Shown here piece by piece: positions 36,475 to 44,427 of a stretch of DNA of 64,000 nucleotides (position 1 is the first letter of the stretch; every line of letters starts with the position of its first letter). Made by a program: the position numbers and the translations under genes. This DNA comes from Nocardia sputorum. Lineage in GTDB: Bacteria; Actinomycetota; Actinomycetes; Mycobacteriales; Mycobacteriaceae. The notes beneath the pieces are model-generated. The model saw only the letters and a list, made by a program, of their open reading frames with translations. It had not been told where the DNA came from and did not search any database. The stretch lies in NCBI RefSeq assembly GCF_027924405.1, contig NZ_AP026978.1, positions 806,001 to 870,000 of the forward strand, read 5' to 3'.

Positions 36475-37791
36475 GTGTTGCGTGCGAATCCCGTCGGCCG
36501 GGTCCGTCGCCGGACGGTGCTCGGGTCGGCGCTGGCCGCGCCGCTGCTGGCGAGCGGCGGCTGCGGCTCCGATGACGACGCGTTGACCTTCTTCTTCCAG
36601 GCCAGGCCGGAAGAGGCCCGGGTCCGGCTGAAGATCATCGACGAATTCCGGAAGCTGCATCCCGACATCAGGATTCGCACGGTCATGTCCGGACCGGACC
36701 CGCTGCAGCAGATGCTCACCTACTGCGCGGGCGGGAAATGCCCGGACGTGCTGATGGCCTGGGAGCTGCTCTATTCCGGGCTGGCCGAGCGCGGGGTGTT
36801 GCTCGACCTGAATACGCTGCTCGCCCGCGATCCGCAGTACGCCGCCGAGTTGAAAGCCGACAGCTACCCGGCGCTGTACGACACCTTCGCTTACGCGGGC
36901 GGGCAGTACGCCTTGCCCGAACAGTGGTCCGGAGTGTTCCTCTACTACAACCGGGAACTGTTCGACGAGGCCGGGATCGTCCCGCCCGCGCGCTGGCGTG
37001 ACGCCTGGTCGTTCGACGAGTTCCTGTCCGCTGCCGAGGCGTTGACCAGGCACGACTCCTCCGGCCGGACTCGGTGGGGCTTCGCCGACGCATGGGTGCC
37101 GTACTTCTCGGCGGCCTGCTTCGGCATGAACAACGGCGCCGAATGGTTCTCGCCCTCGGTGAACCCGACCAGAACCAACCTCGGCGATCCGCGGTTCGCC
37201 GCAGGATTCCAGTTCTACGCCGACCTCGCCGTACGCCACCGGGTGGCGCCGAAAGCCGCCGACACGCTCTCCGTTTCGGCACCCGACCTGTTCCGGCGAG
37301 GTCGTGCGGCGATGGCACTGGGCGGGCACTGGCTGTATTCCGAATTCGCCGGGCACGACGACCTCCCGATCGACGTCACGGTCCTGCCGGTCGGCCCGCA
37401 CGGCGGTCCCGGCGCCGTCACCGACGTCGGCAGCACCGGGCTGGCCATCGCCGCGGACAGCCCGCGCGTCGAACAGGCTTGGGAGTTCGTCAAATTCGCG
37501 ACCGGGCCGGTGGGGCAGGCGATCATCGCCGCGTCCGGGCTGTTCGTGCCGGTGCTCGAGTCGGCGATGAGATCGCCGGGGTTCGCCGCCGCGCACCGTG
37601 AGATCCGCAATCTCGCGGTGTTCACCGAGGGCCCGGCCAGCTCCCGCCCCTTACCGGTGACGCCCGCCTGGGGCAAGGTGTCGGCCTTGCTCGAGCGCGG
37701 CTCCAACCGGGTGCTGCGCGGCGCCGCCACCGCCGCGTCCTTGGACGGGCGTTTCGCCGCCGACGTCGACGCGCTGCTGGACACGCCATGA
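36475..37791 (+). CDS. ABC sugar importer, substrate-binding lipoprotein
   Basis: 438 residues of the family-1 extracellular solute-binding fold. The N-terminus has RRRTVLGSALAAPLLASGGC with lipobox Cys30; the twin arginines suggest possible Tat export. Mature features include FRKLHPDIRIRT, CPDVLMAWELLYSGLAERG, LPEQWSGVFLYYNRELFDEAGI and MALGGHWLYSE. GTG at 36475 with GGAGGAG just upstream is chosen. First gene of a three-gene operon with 4-nt overlaps. The ligand is probably an oligosaccharide or polyol. Confidence 0.9.
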   Translation: MLRANPVGRVRRRTVLGSALAAPLLASGGCGSDDDALTFFFQARPEEARVRLKIIDEFRKLHPDIRIRTVMSGPDPLQQMLTYCAGGKCPDVLMAWELLYSGLAERGVLLDLNTLLARDPQYAAELKADSYPALYDTFAYAGGQYALPEQWSGVFLYYNRELFDEAGIVPPARWRDAWSFDEFLSAAEALTRHDSSGRTRWGFADAWVPYFSAACFGMNNGAEWFSPSVNPTRTNLGDPRFAAGFQFYADLAVRHRVAPKAADTLSVSAPDLFRRGRAAMALGGHWLYSEFAGHDDLPIDVTVLPVGPHGGPGAVTDVGSTGLAIAADSPRVEQAWEFVKFATGPVGQAIIAASGLFVPVLESAMRSPGFAAAHREIRNLAVFTEGPASSRPLPVTPAWGKVSALLERGSNRVLRGAATAASLDGRFAADVDALLDTP

Positions 37792-38723
37792 CTGGAGCGC
37801 AGCCGTCGCAAACCTCAGGCAAAGACTCGCGCGGCGTCGCGTCCCGGTTGGCGCGGCGGCGGGAACGCGCCGGATGGGCTTTCGTCGCGCCCAACGTGGC
37901 GGCGGTCGCGATTTTCTTGTTGTTCCCGTTGGGATTTTCGCTCTATTTGAGTTTTCATTCGTGGGACTTGTTCGGCCCCATGCGTTTCGTCGGTGTGGAC
38001 AACTATCGGCGGCTGTTCGCGTCCGATCCGTTGTTTCTCATCGCGGTGCGCAACACGGCCGTTTTCACCGTGTCGACGCTGGTGCCCACGGTGGTGATCG
38101 GACTCGCCGTCGCCGCCGCGTTGAATCGAAAATGGCGCGGCATCGGCATATTTCGCACCATCGCGTTTCTGCCGCTGGTCGCCTCGGCGGTCGCCATGGC
38201 CGTGGTGTGGCGGTTCCTGTTCACCGACGACGGGCTGCTCAACCTCGCGCTCGGCCGGCTCGGCGTCGATCCGGTGCCCTGGCTGACCCATCCCGACTGG
38301 GCGCTGGTCTCGCTCAGCATCGTCACCGTGTGGAAAAGCGTGCCGTTCGCGACGGTCATCCTGCTGGCCGCCATGCAGGGCGTGCCGGAGACGCTCTACG
38401 AGGCGGCGAAGATCGACGGGGCCGGGGCGCTGCGGCGGTTCTTCTCTATCACCCTGCCGCTGATCCGGGGCCCGCTGTCGTTCGTCTTCATCATCACCAT
38501 CATCAATTCGGTGCAAGCGTTCGACCAGGCCTACGCGCTGACCGGCGGCAACGGGGGACCGGAGACGGGTACGTACCTGCTGGGGATCATGCTGTTCCAG
38601 AACGCGTTCGGCTTCTACGAGGTCGGTTACGCCTCCGCGCTCGCCTGGGTGATCTTCGCGATGCTGTTCCTGCTGACTCTGGTGCAACTGCGGATGGCCC
38701 GGCGCTCGGAGGTGGAACAGTGA
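37788..38723 (+). CDS. ABC sugar permease, MalF/UgpA type
   Basis: 311 residues, six to seven membrane helices; VAPNVAAVAIFLLFPLGFSLYLSFHSW opens the protein. The inner-membrane EAA loop for ATPase docking is in ETLYEAAKIDGAGALRRFFSITLPLI. ATG overlaps the binding-protein stop (ATGA) and the end overlaps the next permease (GTGA). Confidence 0.93.
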   Translation: MTGAQPSQTSGKDSRGVASRLARRRERAGWAFVAPNVAAVAIFLLFPLGFSLYLSFHSWDLFGPMRFVGVDNYRRLFASDPLFLIAVRNTAVFTVSTLVPTVVIGLAVAAALNRKWRGIGIFRTIAFLPLVASAVAMAVVWRFLFTDDGLLNLALGRLGVDPVPWLTHPDWALVSLSIVTVWKSVPFATVILLAAMQGVPETLYEAAKIDGAGALRRFFSITLPLIRGPLSFVFIITIINSVQAFDQAYALTGGNGGPETGTYLLGIMLFQNAFGFYEVGYASALAWVIFAMLFLLTLVQLRMARRSEVEQ

Positions 38724-39628
38724 ATACCTATGAAGCGGCCCGGCGCGCCCTGCCGGTCCGGCGCGACCGCGCGATCGTCGCGCTCGGCCGGGTCGACCGG
38801 GCCATCGTGCGACGGGTCGTGCGCGGGACCGCGATCTACGCGGTGCTGGTCGGCATCGCGTGGTGCGCGCTGCTGCCGATCCTGTGGGCGGTGTCGGGCT
38901 CGCTGAAGCGGGACGGCGAGATCGCCGACGCGGCGTTGCTTCCCCAGCGGCCGCAGTGGTCGAACTACGGGAAGGTCTTCGAGCTGCTGCCGATGGGGCG
39001 GATGCTGCTCAACACCACGGTCTACGCGCTGTGCGTGACAGCGGGGCAGGTCTTCTTCTGCTCGCTGGCCGGATACGCGTTCGCCCGCTTGCGCTTCCGC
39101 GGGCGCGACATGCTGTTCCTCGCCTACCTCGCGACGCTCATGGTGCCGCTGACCGTCACGGTGATCCCGCAGTTCCTGCTGATGCGGGCGTTCGGCTGGG
39201 TGGACACCCCATGGGCGATGATCGTGCCCGGCCTGTTCGGCAGCGCGTTCGGCACGTATCTGATGCGGCAGTTCTTCCGCACACTGCCCGAGGAACTCGA
39301 GGAGGCGGCCATCCTCGACGGCTGCTCCACCTGGCAGGTCTATTGGCGGGTCCTGCTGCCGCACACCCGCCCGGCCTTGATGGTGCTCGCCGTGCTCACC
39401 TGGATCACCGTGTGGAACGACTTCCTCTGGCCCCTGGTCATGATCCAGCGCGAGGACGTCGCCACCGCGACCCTGGGGCTGGTCCGGCTGCAAGGCCAGT
39501 ACCACACCCAGTGGCCGATCCTCATGGCCGCCGCTGTCGTCATCCTGCTTCCGCTGCTGCTCATCTACGCGATCACCCAGCGCGCGTTCATCCGCGGCAT
39601 CGCGATGTCGGGGCTGGGCGGGCGCTGA
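38720..39628 (+). CDS. ABC sugar permease, MalG/UgpE type
   Basis: 302 residues. LPILWAVSGSLKRDGEI, LTVTVIPQFLLMRAFGWVDTPWAMI and the EAA loop EELEEAAILDGCSTWQVYWRVLLPHTRP identify a MalG-type permease. No ATP-binding gene follows; many actinomycetes share one MsiK/UgpC-type ATPase among several importers, so the system is probably still functional. Its last 27 bp recur, with one mismatch, 222 bp downstream. Confidence 0.93.
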   Translation: MNTYEAARRALPVRRDRAIVALGRVDRAIVRRVVRGTAIYAVLVGIAWCALLPILWAVSGSLKRDGEIADAALLPQRPQWSNYGKVFELLPMGRMLLNTTVYALCVTAGQVFFCSLAGYAFARLRFRGRDMLFLAYLATLMVPLTVTVIPQFLLMRAFGWVDTPWAMIVPGLFGSAFGTYLMRQFFRTLPEELEEAAILDGCSTWQVYWRVLLPHTRPALMVLAVLTWITVWNDFLWPLVMIQREDVATATLGLVRLQGQYHTQWPILMAAAVVILLPLLLIYAITQRAFIRGIAMSGLGGR

Positions 39629-40095
39629 GGACATGCGCTCGGGTTCGCCCGGTCCGGGGCGGCTTCGCGCGCCTTCTCCGTTGCCAGTGAGCACGACGGT
39701 CGTTCGGCGCGTTCGTCTGCACCATGCCGTTGCGTCCTCGCGCGGCGGGGGCGGTGAACGAGTTTTCCGCACCTGCTCCGGTTGCCGATCTGCGATCGCC
39801 CTGCGCGCGCTCATCTGCGGAATCGCGATGTCGGGGCTCGGCGGGCGCCAGTGGGTTCGCCCGGTCCGGGGCGGCTTCGCGTGCGTGCTGCGTTGCCGGT
39901 GGCCACGATGATCGTCCAGTGCGTTCGTTCGCGCCCTCGTGACGTTCGGCGGTCGGTGGCCGAGTGAGCTGCCCTCGCGTCGGTTCGACCACGCGCGGTC
40001 GGTGGGAACGCGGCCCGCCTGATTCGGCCGGTGATCCATCTGACCGCCCGGCACCGCTCCCGGGCTCGCCCGGTCCCGGATGGGCGGCTTCGTTC
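39600..40095. repeat. Degenerate tandem duplication of the permease gene tail
   Basis: 39600-39626 (end of the permease gene) recurs at 39822-39848 with one mismatch. The following GGGTTCGCCCGGTCCGGGGC block with its extension (39641-39669) recurs identically at 39853-39881; flanking sequence of about 140 bp is also alignable. A weaker third copy of the GCTCGCCCGGTCC...GCGGCTTCG block lies near 40060-40093. The gap 39629-40309 contains no credible gene; it appears to be an old, decaying tandem duplication. Confidence 0.7.
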
Positions 40096-40309
40096 GGCTG
40101 GTCAGGCGCCGTGAGCACGGGGATCGCCGGCGCGTCGGTCTCCCGCCGACACAGTGTTCGGCGAACGATGACTGGCTGCGCTCCGGTTCACTGCGGCCGG
40201 GGTAGTCGCGGCTGAACTTCGCCCGCCTCGTCGGCGCGGTACCGCGGCCGGGCGGAGGTCTTCGCCGGCCGCGGCTGCGCTCTGTGCAGGGGCGTCGCTT
40301 CCGCGCCGA

Positions 40310-40726
40310 TCAAGCGCCCCAGTAAGTCCCGAAACTCCAAAGATTGCCCTCTGGGTCGCGCACCGTGAAGCCGCGCGATCCGTAGTCCTCGTCGCGCAGG
40401 CCGCGGACCACTTCGGCGCCCGCGGCGGTCGCGCGGGCGAACAAGGCGTCGGGCTCTTCGCAGACCAGGTAGACCGAGTCGGTGCCGGTCGGGCGGCTGC
40501 TGAACGGGCTGTCGTCCTTACCGGCCGAGCCGAACATGACGCCGCCGCCCAGCGGCCAGCGCAGTTCCGCGTGCTCGACGATCGACGGATCGTCCTCGCG
40601 GGCGTAGAGCGCGGCCTCCCGGAAGCCGAACGCCTCGACCAGGAAGGTGGCCATGGCGCGGGCATCGCGGAAGGTCAGCGTGGGCCAGACGGCGGTGCGG
40701 GTGCTGGTTTCTGTGGGATTCGTCAT
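40310..40726 (-). CDS. VOC-family (glyoxalase/bleomycin-resistance-like) protein
   Basis: 138 residues: VWPTLTFRDARAMATFLVEAFGFREAALY, then [45 protein letters not shown] and the end GSRGFTVRDPEGNLWSFGTY. This is a single-chain VOC unit of the PhnB/bleomycin-resistance type. It starts at ATG 40726, 10 bp after the AraC-type gene on the same strand, so the two are probably one unit. Confidence 0.85.
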   Translation of the reverse strand: MTNPTETSTRTAVWPTLTFRDARAMATFLVEAFGFREAALYAREDDPSIVEHAELRWPLGGGVMFGSAGKDDSPFSSRPTGTDSVYLVCEEPDALFARATAAGAEVVRGLRDEDYGSRGFTVRDPEGNLWSFGTYWGA

Positions 40727-40736
40727 GGATTCATCG

Positions 40737-41573
40737 TCAATCGGCGGACACGTCGGGGGCTTGGACGGATGGAACCTCCTCGGCCAGCCACGAGGTCGGG
40801 CTCGTTCCGGCGAGATCGGCGAAGTCACGATCCAGATGAGCCTGGTCGTAGTACCCGCAGGTGGCGGCCACCTGGGCGATGGTGACGTAGGAGGGCGTGT
40901 GCGCGAGCATGCGACGGGCCCGTTCGAAACGGGTGATCCGGGCGGCGAGTTTCGGGCTGAGACCGAACTCCCTGTTGAACCGGCGCGTCAGATGTTGCCT
41001 GGTCCACCCGATCTGCTCGGCCAGTGGGCCGATCGCGATGCCGCCCCCGGAACCGACCACACTGCGCCAGGCCCAGGTGAGTTCCGGCCCGACCGAGCGA
41101 TCCGGATCGGCGAGCGCCGAAAGCACCTGGTCACAGGCGGTGAAACGGTCCGGCCAGGTCGGCGCGTACTGCAACCGTTCCCATAACTCGAGGCCGACGG
41201 GCCCGACGACATCGGCGAACTCGACGGACGTATCCCACAGCGCCGCCGCAGGCAAGCCGAACAAAGTGCGACAACCGAGCGGCGTCAGCGCGACGGCCAC
41301 GCCCTCCTGGTGACCGTCGTGCGCGATCAGCGCCGTGCTCGCCTGTAAGCCGCTCAGCACGCACCGGTAGTTCTGCGGCGACTGGCGCGGATCGGTTTGC
41401 TCGATGACGTCGATCGTCGGACCGATGGCGACGATGAACGTCATATGCCGCGACGGCAACCCGCGATGGATCGCGGCCGCGAACCCGGACATGCGATATC
41501 CCACGTAGCGGTCGATGAACGCGGCGAGCACGGGCGCCGGACGCGCAGTCACCACCTCGGTGGTCGGCTCCAT
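40737..41573 (-). CDS. AraC-family regulator
   Basis: 278 residues. The N-terminal sensor part resembles the DUF6597-type domain (RYVGYRMSGFAAAIHRGLPSRHMTFIVAIG); the C-terminal double HTH runs from about 175, with LAEQIGWTRQHLTRRFNREFGLSPK and IAQVAATCGYYDQAHLDRDFADLAGTSP. TAGCGT (41581-41586, minus strand) lies 7 nt before ATG 41573, so this leaderless start is preferred over the GTG at 41582. It likely controls itself and the VOC gene. Confidence 0.9.
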   Translation of the reverse strand: MEPTTEVVTARPAPVLAAFIDRYVGYRMSGFAAAIHRGLPSRHMTFIVAIGPTIDVIEQTDPRQSPQNYRCVLSGLQASTALIAHDGHQEGVAVALTPLGCRTLFGLPAAALWDTSVEFADVVGPVGLELWERLQYAPTWPDRFTACDQVLSALADPDRSVGPELTWAWRSVVGSGGGIAIGPLAEQIGWTRQHLTRRFNREFGLSPKLAARITRFERARRMLAHTPSYVTIAQVAATCGYYDQAHLDRDFADLAGTSPTSWLAEEVPSVQAPDVSAD

Positions 41574-41616
41574 ACGGGCCACGCTACGCCGGGGGACCGA
41601 CAGGCTCTTGAGTCGA

Positions 41617-41739
41617 TCAGTTCGCGACGTTGACGTGCTTGCGGACCGCCGATTCGTCCGCGGCCGTGTCGAGCAGGCATGCGGCCAAGTCGTCGCGGGT
41701 GATGCGGATGCCGAACAGCTCCTTCGCGCTGACGCGGGA
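41617..41739 (-). pseudogene. 3' fragment of an atypical SDR (NmrA-like) oxidoreductase
   Basis: About 40 codons remain, bounded upstream by an in-frame TGA: AKELFGIRITRDDLAACLLD and a terminal KHVNVAN. ISRDDLAAFLLD followed by a final VAN is the usual C-terminal end of NAD(P)-binding SDR proteins with the NmrA fold. No Rossmann start is present on either strand nearby, so the gene is truncated. It occupies part of the 0.4-kb gap between the AraC and reductase genes; 41740-41900 holds nothing recognised. Confidence 0.6.
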
Positions 41740-41911
41740 TCAGTCGTGACCGGCTCCGACGCGCGCAGCGCCCGTCGCAGGCACCACCGGCCTCGGATCG
41801 ACTCGCGCTCTTCGGTGGGGTGCCCGGTCGAGGTCGTTCCGCTGACTCGGACATGTATGGCACCGGCTTACTCGAAGGCTCTCCACCGGTTCCGGCCGCC
41901 GGTGAGATCTA

Positions 41912-41930
41912 CCACTACAGCGTGTAGTGG
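41912..41930. promoter_or_regulatory. Palindromic operator upstream of the reductase
   Basis: Perfect inverted repeat CCACTACA (41912-41919)/TGTAGTGG (41923-41930) with a 3-nt centre, 51 bp upstream of the reductase start. The shape fits a TetR- or MarR-type site; no such regulator gene is adjacent. Confidence 0.55.
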
Positions 41931-41981
41931 ACTGTGCTCACCGGTTACCGTTGCGCCTCCTAACGATTTCTGGAGGTGTTG

Positions 41982-42905
41982 ATGCGGCGGGTGCAGTACG
42001 AGCGCAGCGGTGGTCCCGAGGTGCTCGAGCTCGTCTCGGTCGAGGTTCCGACGCCAGGGCCGGGGGAGCTGCTGGTCCGTGTGGAGGCGGTCGGGGTGAC
42101 CCTGCCGGTGGTGCGGAAGGTGCGTGAGCAGCGCGAACCGATCGCCCTGGGTGGCGAAGTCGCGGGCGAGGTAGTGGCGGTGGGAGAGGGCGTCGAGCAT
42201 TACGCGCCCGGGTACCGGGTGACCGGCCTCGTGTTCGGACACGGCTATGCCGACTACGCGCTGCTGTCGGCGGCCATGGCCTCGCCCATCCCCGACGGAG
42301 CGTCGGCCGTCGACGCGGTCGCGCTTGTGCGCAGCGGCCTGGTGGCGCTCGGCGCGCTCGATGCCGCGGCTCCGCGGGAAGGCGAGGCCGCCTTGATCAC
42401 CGCCGCCGCGAGCGGCGTCGGTCATCTCGCGGTCCAGCTCGCACGGGTGCGCGGCGCGGCACGAGTGGTCGGCGCGGTGTCGGATCTCGCCAAAGCGGAG
42501 TTCGTCCAGGAGCTCGGCGCGGACGACGTGGTCGAGTACGGCCAGGAGTCCTGGGGCGCTCCGGTCGACTACGTGCTCGACGCGGTCGGCGGCGACCTCC
42601 TCACGCCCGCGCTCGCGGCGCTGGCCCCCGGCGGACGCTTGGTCGCCTACAGCTCGGGCGGCGGCACCATCCAGGCATACGACCTGCTGGTCGGCGCGAA
42701 ATCCGTCATCGGCTTCCAAATGGCCCGCATCGCGCGAAACCAGCCCGACGTGTACGAACACTGGCGCCAAGAGCTCTGGCAGTACTTCGCCTCCGGTCAA
42801 CTACGCCCCGCCGTACACGCCCAATACCCCCTCGAGGAAGCGGCCACCGCCCACGCCGCCATCGAAGCCCATGCCAACCTCGGCAAAGTCGTCCTCATCC
42901 CCTGA
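41982..42905 (+). CDS. Medium-chain reductase, NADPH:quinone oxidoreductase type
   Basis: 307 residues of the zinc-free MDR class. The N-terminal GroES-like part (GPEVLELVSVEVPTPGPGELLVRVEAVGV) is followed by GEVAGEVVAVGEGVEHYAPGYRV, then the Rossmann segment ALITAAASGVGHLAVQLARV at about 130-149 and DAVGGDLLTPALAALAPGGRLV. Lacks the structural-zinc cysteines. ATG at 41982 follows TGGAGG. A palindromic operator upstream suggests induction by a small molecule. Confidence 0.88.
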   Translation: MRRVQYERSGGPEVLELVSVEVPTPGPGELLVRVEAVGVTLPVVRKVREQREPIALGGEVAGEVVAVGEGVEHYAPGYRVTGLVFGHGYADYALLSAAMASPIPDGASAVDAVALVRSGLVALGALDAAAPREGEAALITAAASGVGHLAVQLARVRGAARVVGAVSDLAKAEFVQELGADDVVEYGQESWGAPVDYVLDAVGGDLLTPALAALAPGGRLVAYSSGGGTIQAYDLLVGAKSVIGFQMARIARNQPDVYEHWRQELWQYFASGQLRPAVHAQYPLEEAATAHAAIEAHANLGKVVLIP

Positions 42906-42912
42906 CCAGCCG

Positions 42913-42973
42913 CGCGAGTGGCACATGGCTGCGGCAAACGTCGAGAAGACCTCTCCACCATGTGCCACTCGCG
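42913..42973. promoter_or_regulatory. 16-bp inverted repeat just upstream of ychF
   Basis: CGCGAGTGGCACATGG (42913-42928) and its exact complement (42958-42973) flank a 29-nt loop. The right arm ends 8 bp before TAGACT (42981-42986), the -10 box of ychF. It may be the terminator of the reductase gene, an operator of ychF, or both. No T-tract. Confidence 0.6.
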
Positions 42974-42995
42974 GGACGCGTAGACTCTGTTCCTC

Positions 42996-44090
42996 GTGAG
43001 TCTCACCCTCGGAATTGTTGGCCTGCCGAACGTCGGGAAGTCGACGCTGTTCAACGCGTTGACCAAGAACGACGTGCTCGCCGCGAACTACCCGTTCGCG
43101 ACGATCGAGCCGAACGTCGGCGTGGTTCCGCTGCCCGACCCGCGGCTGAACAAGCTGGCCGAGATCTTCTCCTCCGAGCGGATCGTGCCCGCCACCGTCT
43201 CGTTCGTCGACATCGCGGGCATCGTCAAAGGCGCCTCCGAGGGCGCGGGTCTGGGCAACAAGTTCCTCGCCAACATCCGCGAGGCCGACGCCATCTGCCA
43301 GGTGGTGCGAGTGTTCGCCGACGACGACGTGGTGCACGTCGACGGCCGCGTCGACCCCGGCGCCGACATCGAGGTGATCGAGACCGAACTCATCCTCGCC
43401 GACCTGCAGACCCTGGAGAAGGCGGTCGTGCGGTTGGAGAAGGAAGCCAAGGTCAAGAAGGACCGCAAGCCGGTCGCCGACGCGGCCAAGACCGCGCAGG
43501 AGATCCTCAACAGCGGCACCACCCTGTTCGCCGCGGCCGACAAGGTGGACACCGAGCTGCTGAAAGAACTCTCGCTGCTCACCACCAAGCCCTTCCTCTA
43601 CGTCTTCAACGCCGACGAGTCGGTGCTCACCGACGAGGCGAAGGTCGCCGAGCTGAAAGCGTCCGTCGCTCCGGCCGATTCGGTCTTCCTCGACGCCAAG
43701 GTGGAAGCCGAACTCCTCGAACTCGACGAGGAATCCGCGACCGAACTCCTCGAATCCATCGGCCAGACCGAACCCGGCCTGCACGCGCTGGCCCGAGCCG
43801 GCTTCCACACTCTCGGCCTGCAGACCTACCTCACCGCGGGCCCGAAAGAGGCCCGCGCCTGGACCATCCACCAGGGCGACACCGCCCCCAAGGCCGCCGG
43901 CGTCATCCACACCGACTTCGAACGCGGCTTCATCAAGGCCGAAGTCGTCGCCTTCGACGACCTGGTCGAAGCGGGCTCCATGGCGGCCGCCAAGGCCGCG
44001 GGCAAGGTCCGCATGGAAGGCAAGGACTACGTCATGTCCGACGGCGACGTGGTCGAGTTCCGTAGCGGATTAGCGTCTGGGAAGAAGTAG
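42996..44090 (+). CDS. ychF: Ribosome-associated ATPase YchF (OLA1/Obg-like)
   Basis: 364 residues. The G domain has GLPNVGKST (8-16), DIAGIVKGASEGAGLGNKFL and the family's ATP-preferring NADE in place of NKxD (FNADES); a C-terminal TGS domain follows. It starts with GTG near TAGACT. The C-terminus is abnormal: most YchF proteins end in a conserved F-x-F-N-V after GDVVEFR, but here the frame reads FRSGLASGKK and stops. These codons lie in a 39-bp sequence that recurs at 46120-46158, so an insertion seems to have replaced the native tail. Confidence 0.96.
   Translation: MSLTLGIVGLPNVGKSTLFNALTKNDVLAANYPFATIEPNVGVVPLPDPRLNKLAEIFSSERIVPATVSFVDIAGIVKGASEGAGLGNKFLANIREADAICQVVRVFADDDVVHVDGRVDPGADIEVIETELILADLQTLEKAVVRLEKEAKVKKDRKPVADAAKTAQEILNSGTTLFAAADKVDTELLKELSLLTTKPFLYVFNADESVLTDEAKVAELKASVAPADSVFLDAKVEAELLELDEESATELLESIGQTEPGLHALARAGFHTLGLQTYLTAGPKEARAWTIHQGDTAPKAAGVIHTDFERGFIKAEVVAFDDLVEAGSMAAAKAAGKVRMEGKDYVMSDGDVVEFRSGLASGKK
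44052..44090 (+). repeat. Left direct repeat (attL-like) at ychF 3' end
   Basis: The final 39 bp of ychF, from GTCGAGTTCCGTAGCGG to the TAG stop, match 46120-46158 at 37 of 39 positions. Duplication of a gene's 3' end is the usual trace of site-specific integration. No integrase gene was found between the copies. Confidence 0.75.
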
Positions 44091-44125
44091 TGCAGCGCGT
44101 GTATCGCTGCTGATATACACTCTGC

Positions 44126-44157
44126 TGAGCCCCCAGCCGTGTCCGGGTGGGGGCTCA
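44126..44157 (+). terminator. Terminator after ychF
   Basis: Perfect 10-bp stem TGAGCCCCCA (44126-44135)/TGGGGGCTCA (44148-44157), 12-nt loop, followed by GTCGTTTCG. Just before it is a weaker palindrome GTGTAT/ATACAC (44099-44120). Confidence 0.7.
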
Positions 44158-44162
44158 GTCGT

Positions 44163-44339
44163 TTCGCCCGGCACCGCGTGATGTTTGGTTCGGTCAGCGC
44201 GGGCGGCATGAGCGGACGTTTGCATGTCGGGAGGACTCGACTCATCAATTCCGATGGTCTTGAACGCCCGAAGGTAGGCATCCCATGCGACAGATCCCGT
44301 CTCAAGACGACCGACCGACACCAACCCCGGTCGTGGCGC
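44163..44339 (-). pseudogene. Possible remnant of an XRE-type HTH gene
   Basis: The minus-strand frame reads RPGLVSVGRLETGSVAWDAY and then LRAFKTIGID, which resembles the second half of an XRE helix-turn-helix (SRLE-G-S followed by LxxxLxxIG). The frame has no plausible start and runs through the ychF terminator at its other end, so no intact gene is present. Alternatively it is a chance resemblance. It lies in the 337-bp gap between ychF and the RelA/SpoT gene, divergent from the latter. Confidence 0.25.
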
Positions 44340-44427
44340 CTTACGCGCGCCGGACGGCGTTGGCAGTCTGGCTTCGGCCTGAGCGGGTTGTCCTGAATCG
44401 TGATCGTTCAGCTGGCACGATTGAGCG

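Noticed and set aside
42913..42973. Terminal inverted repeats of a small transposon
   Set aside because: Only 29 bp lies between the arms, there is no target-site duplication visible, and the position fits a promoter or terminator.
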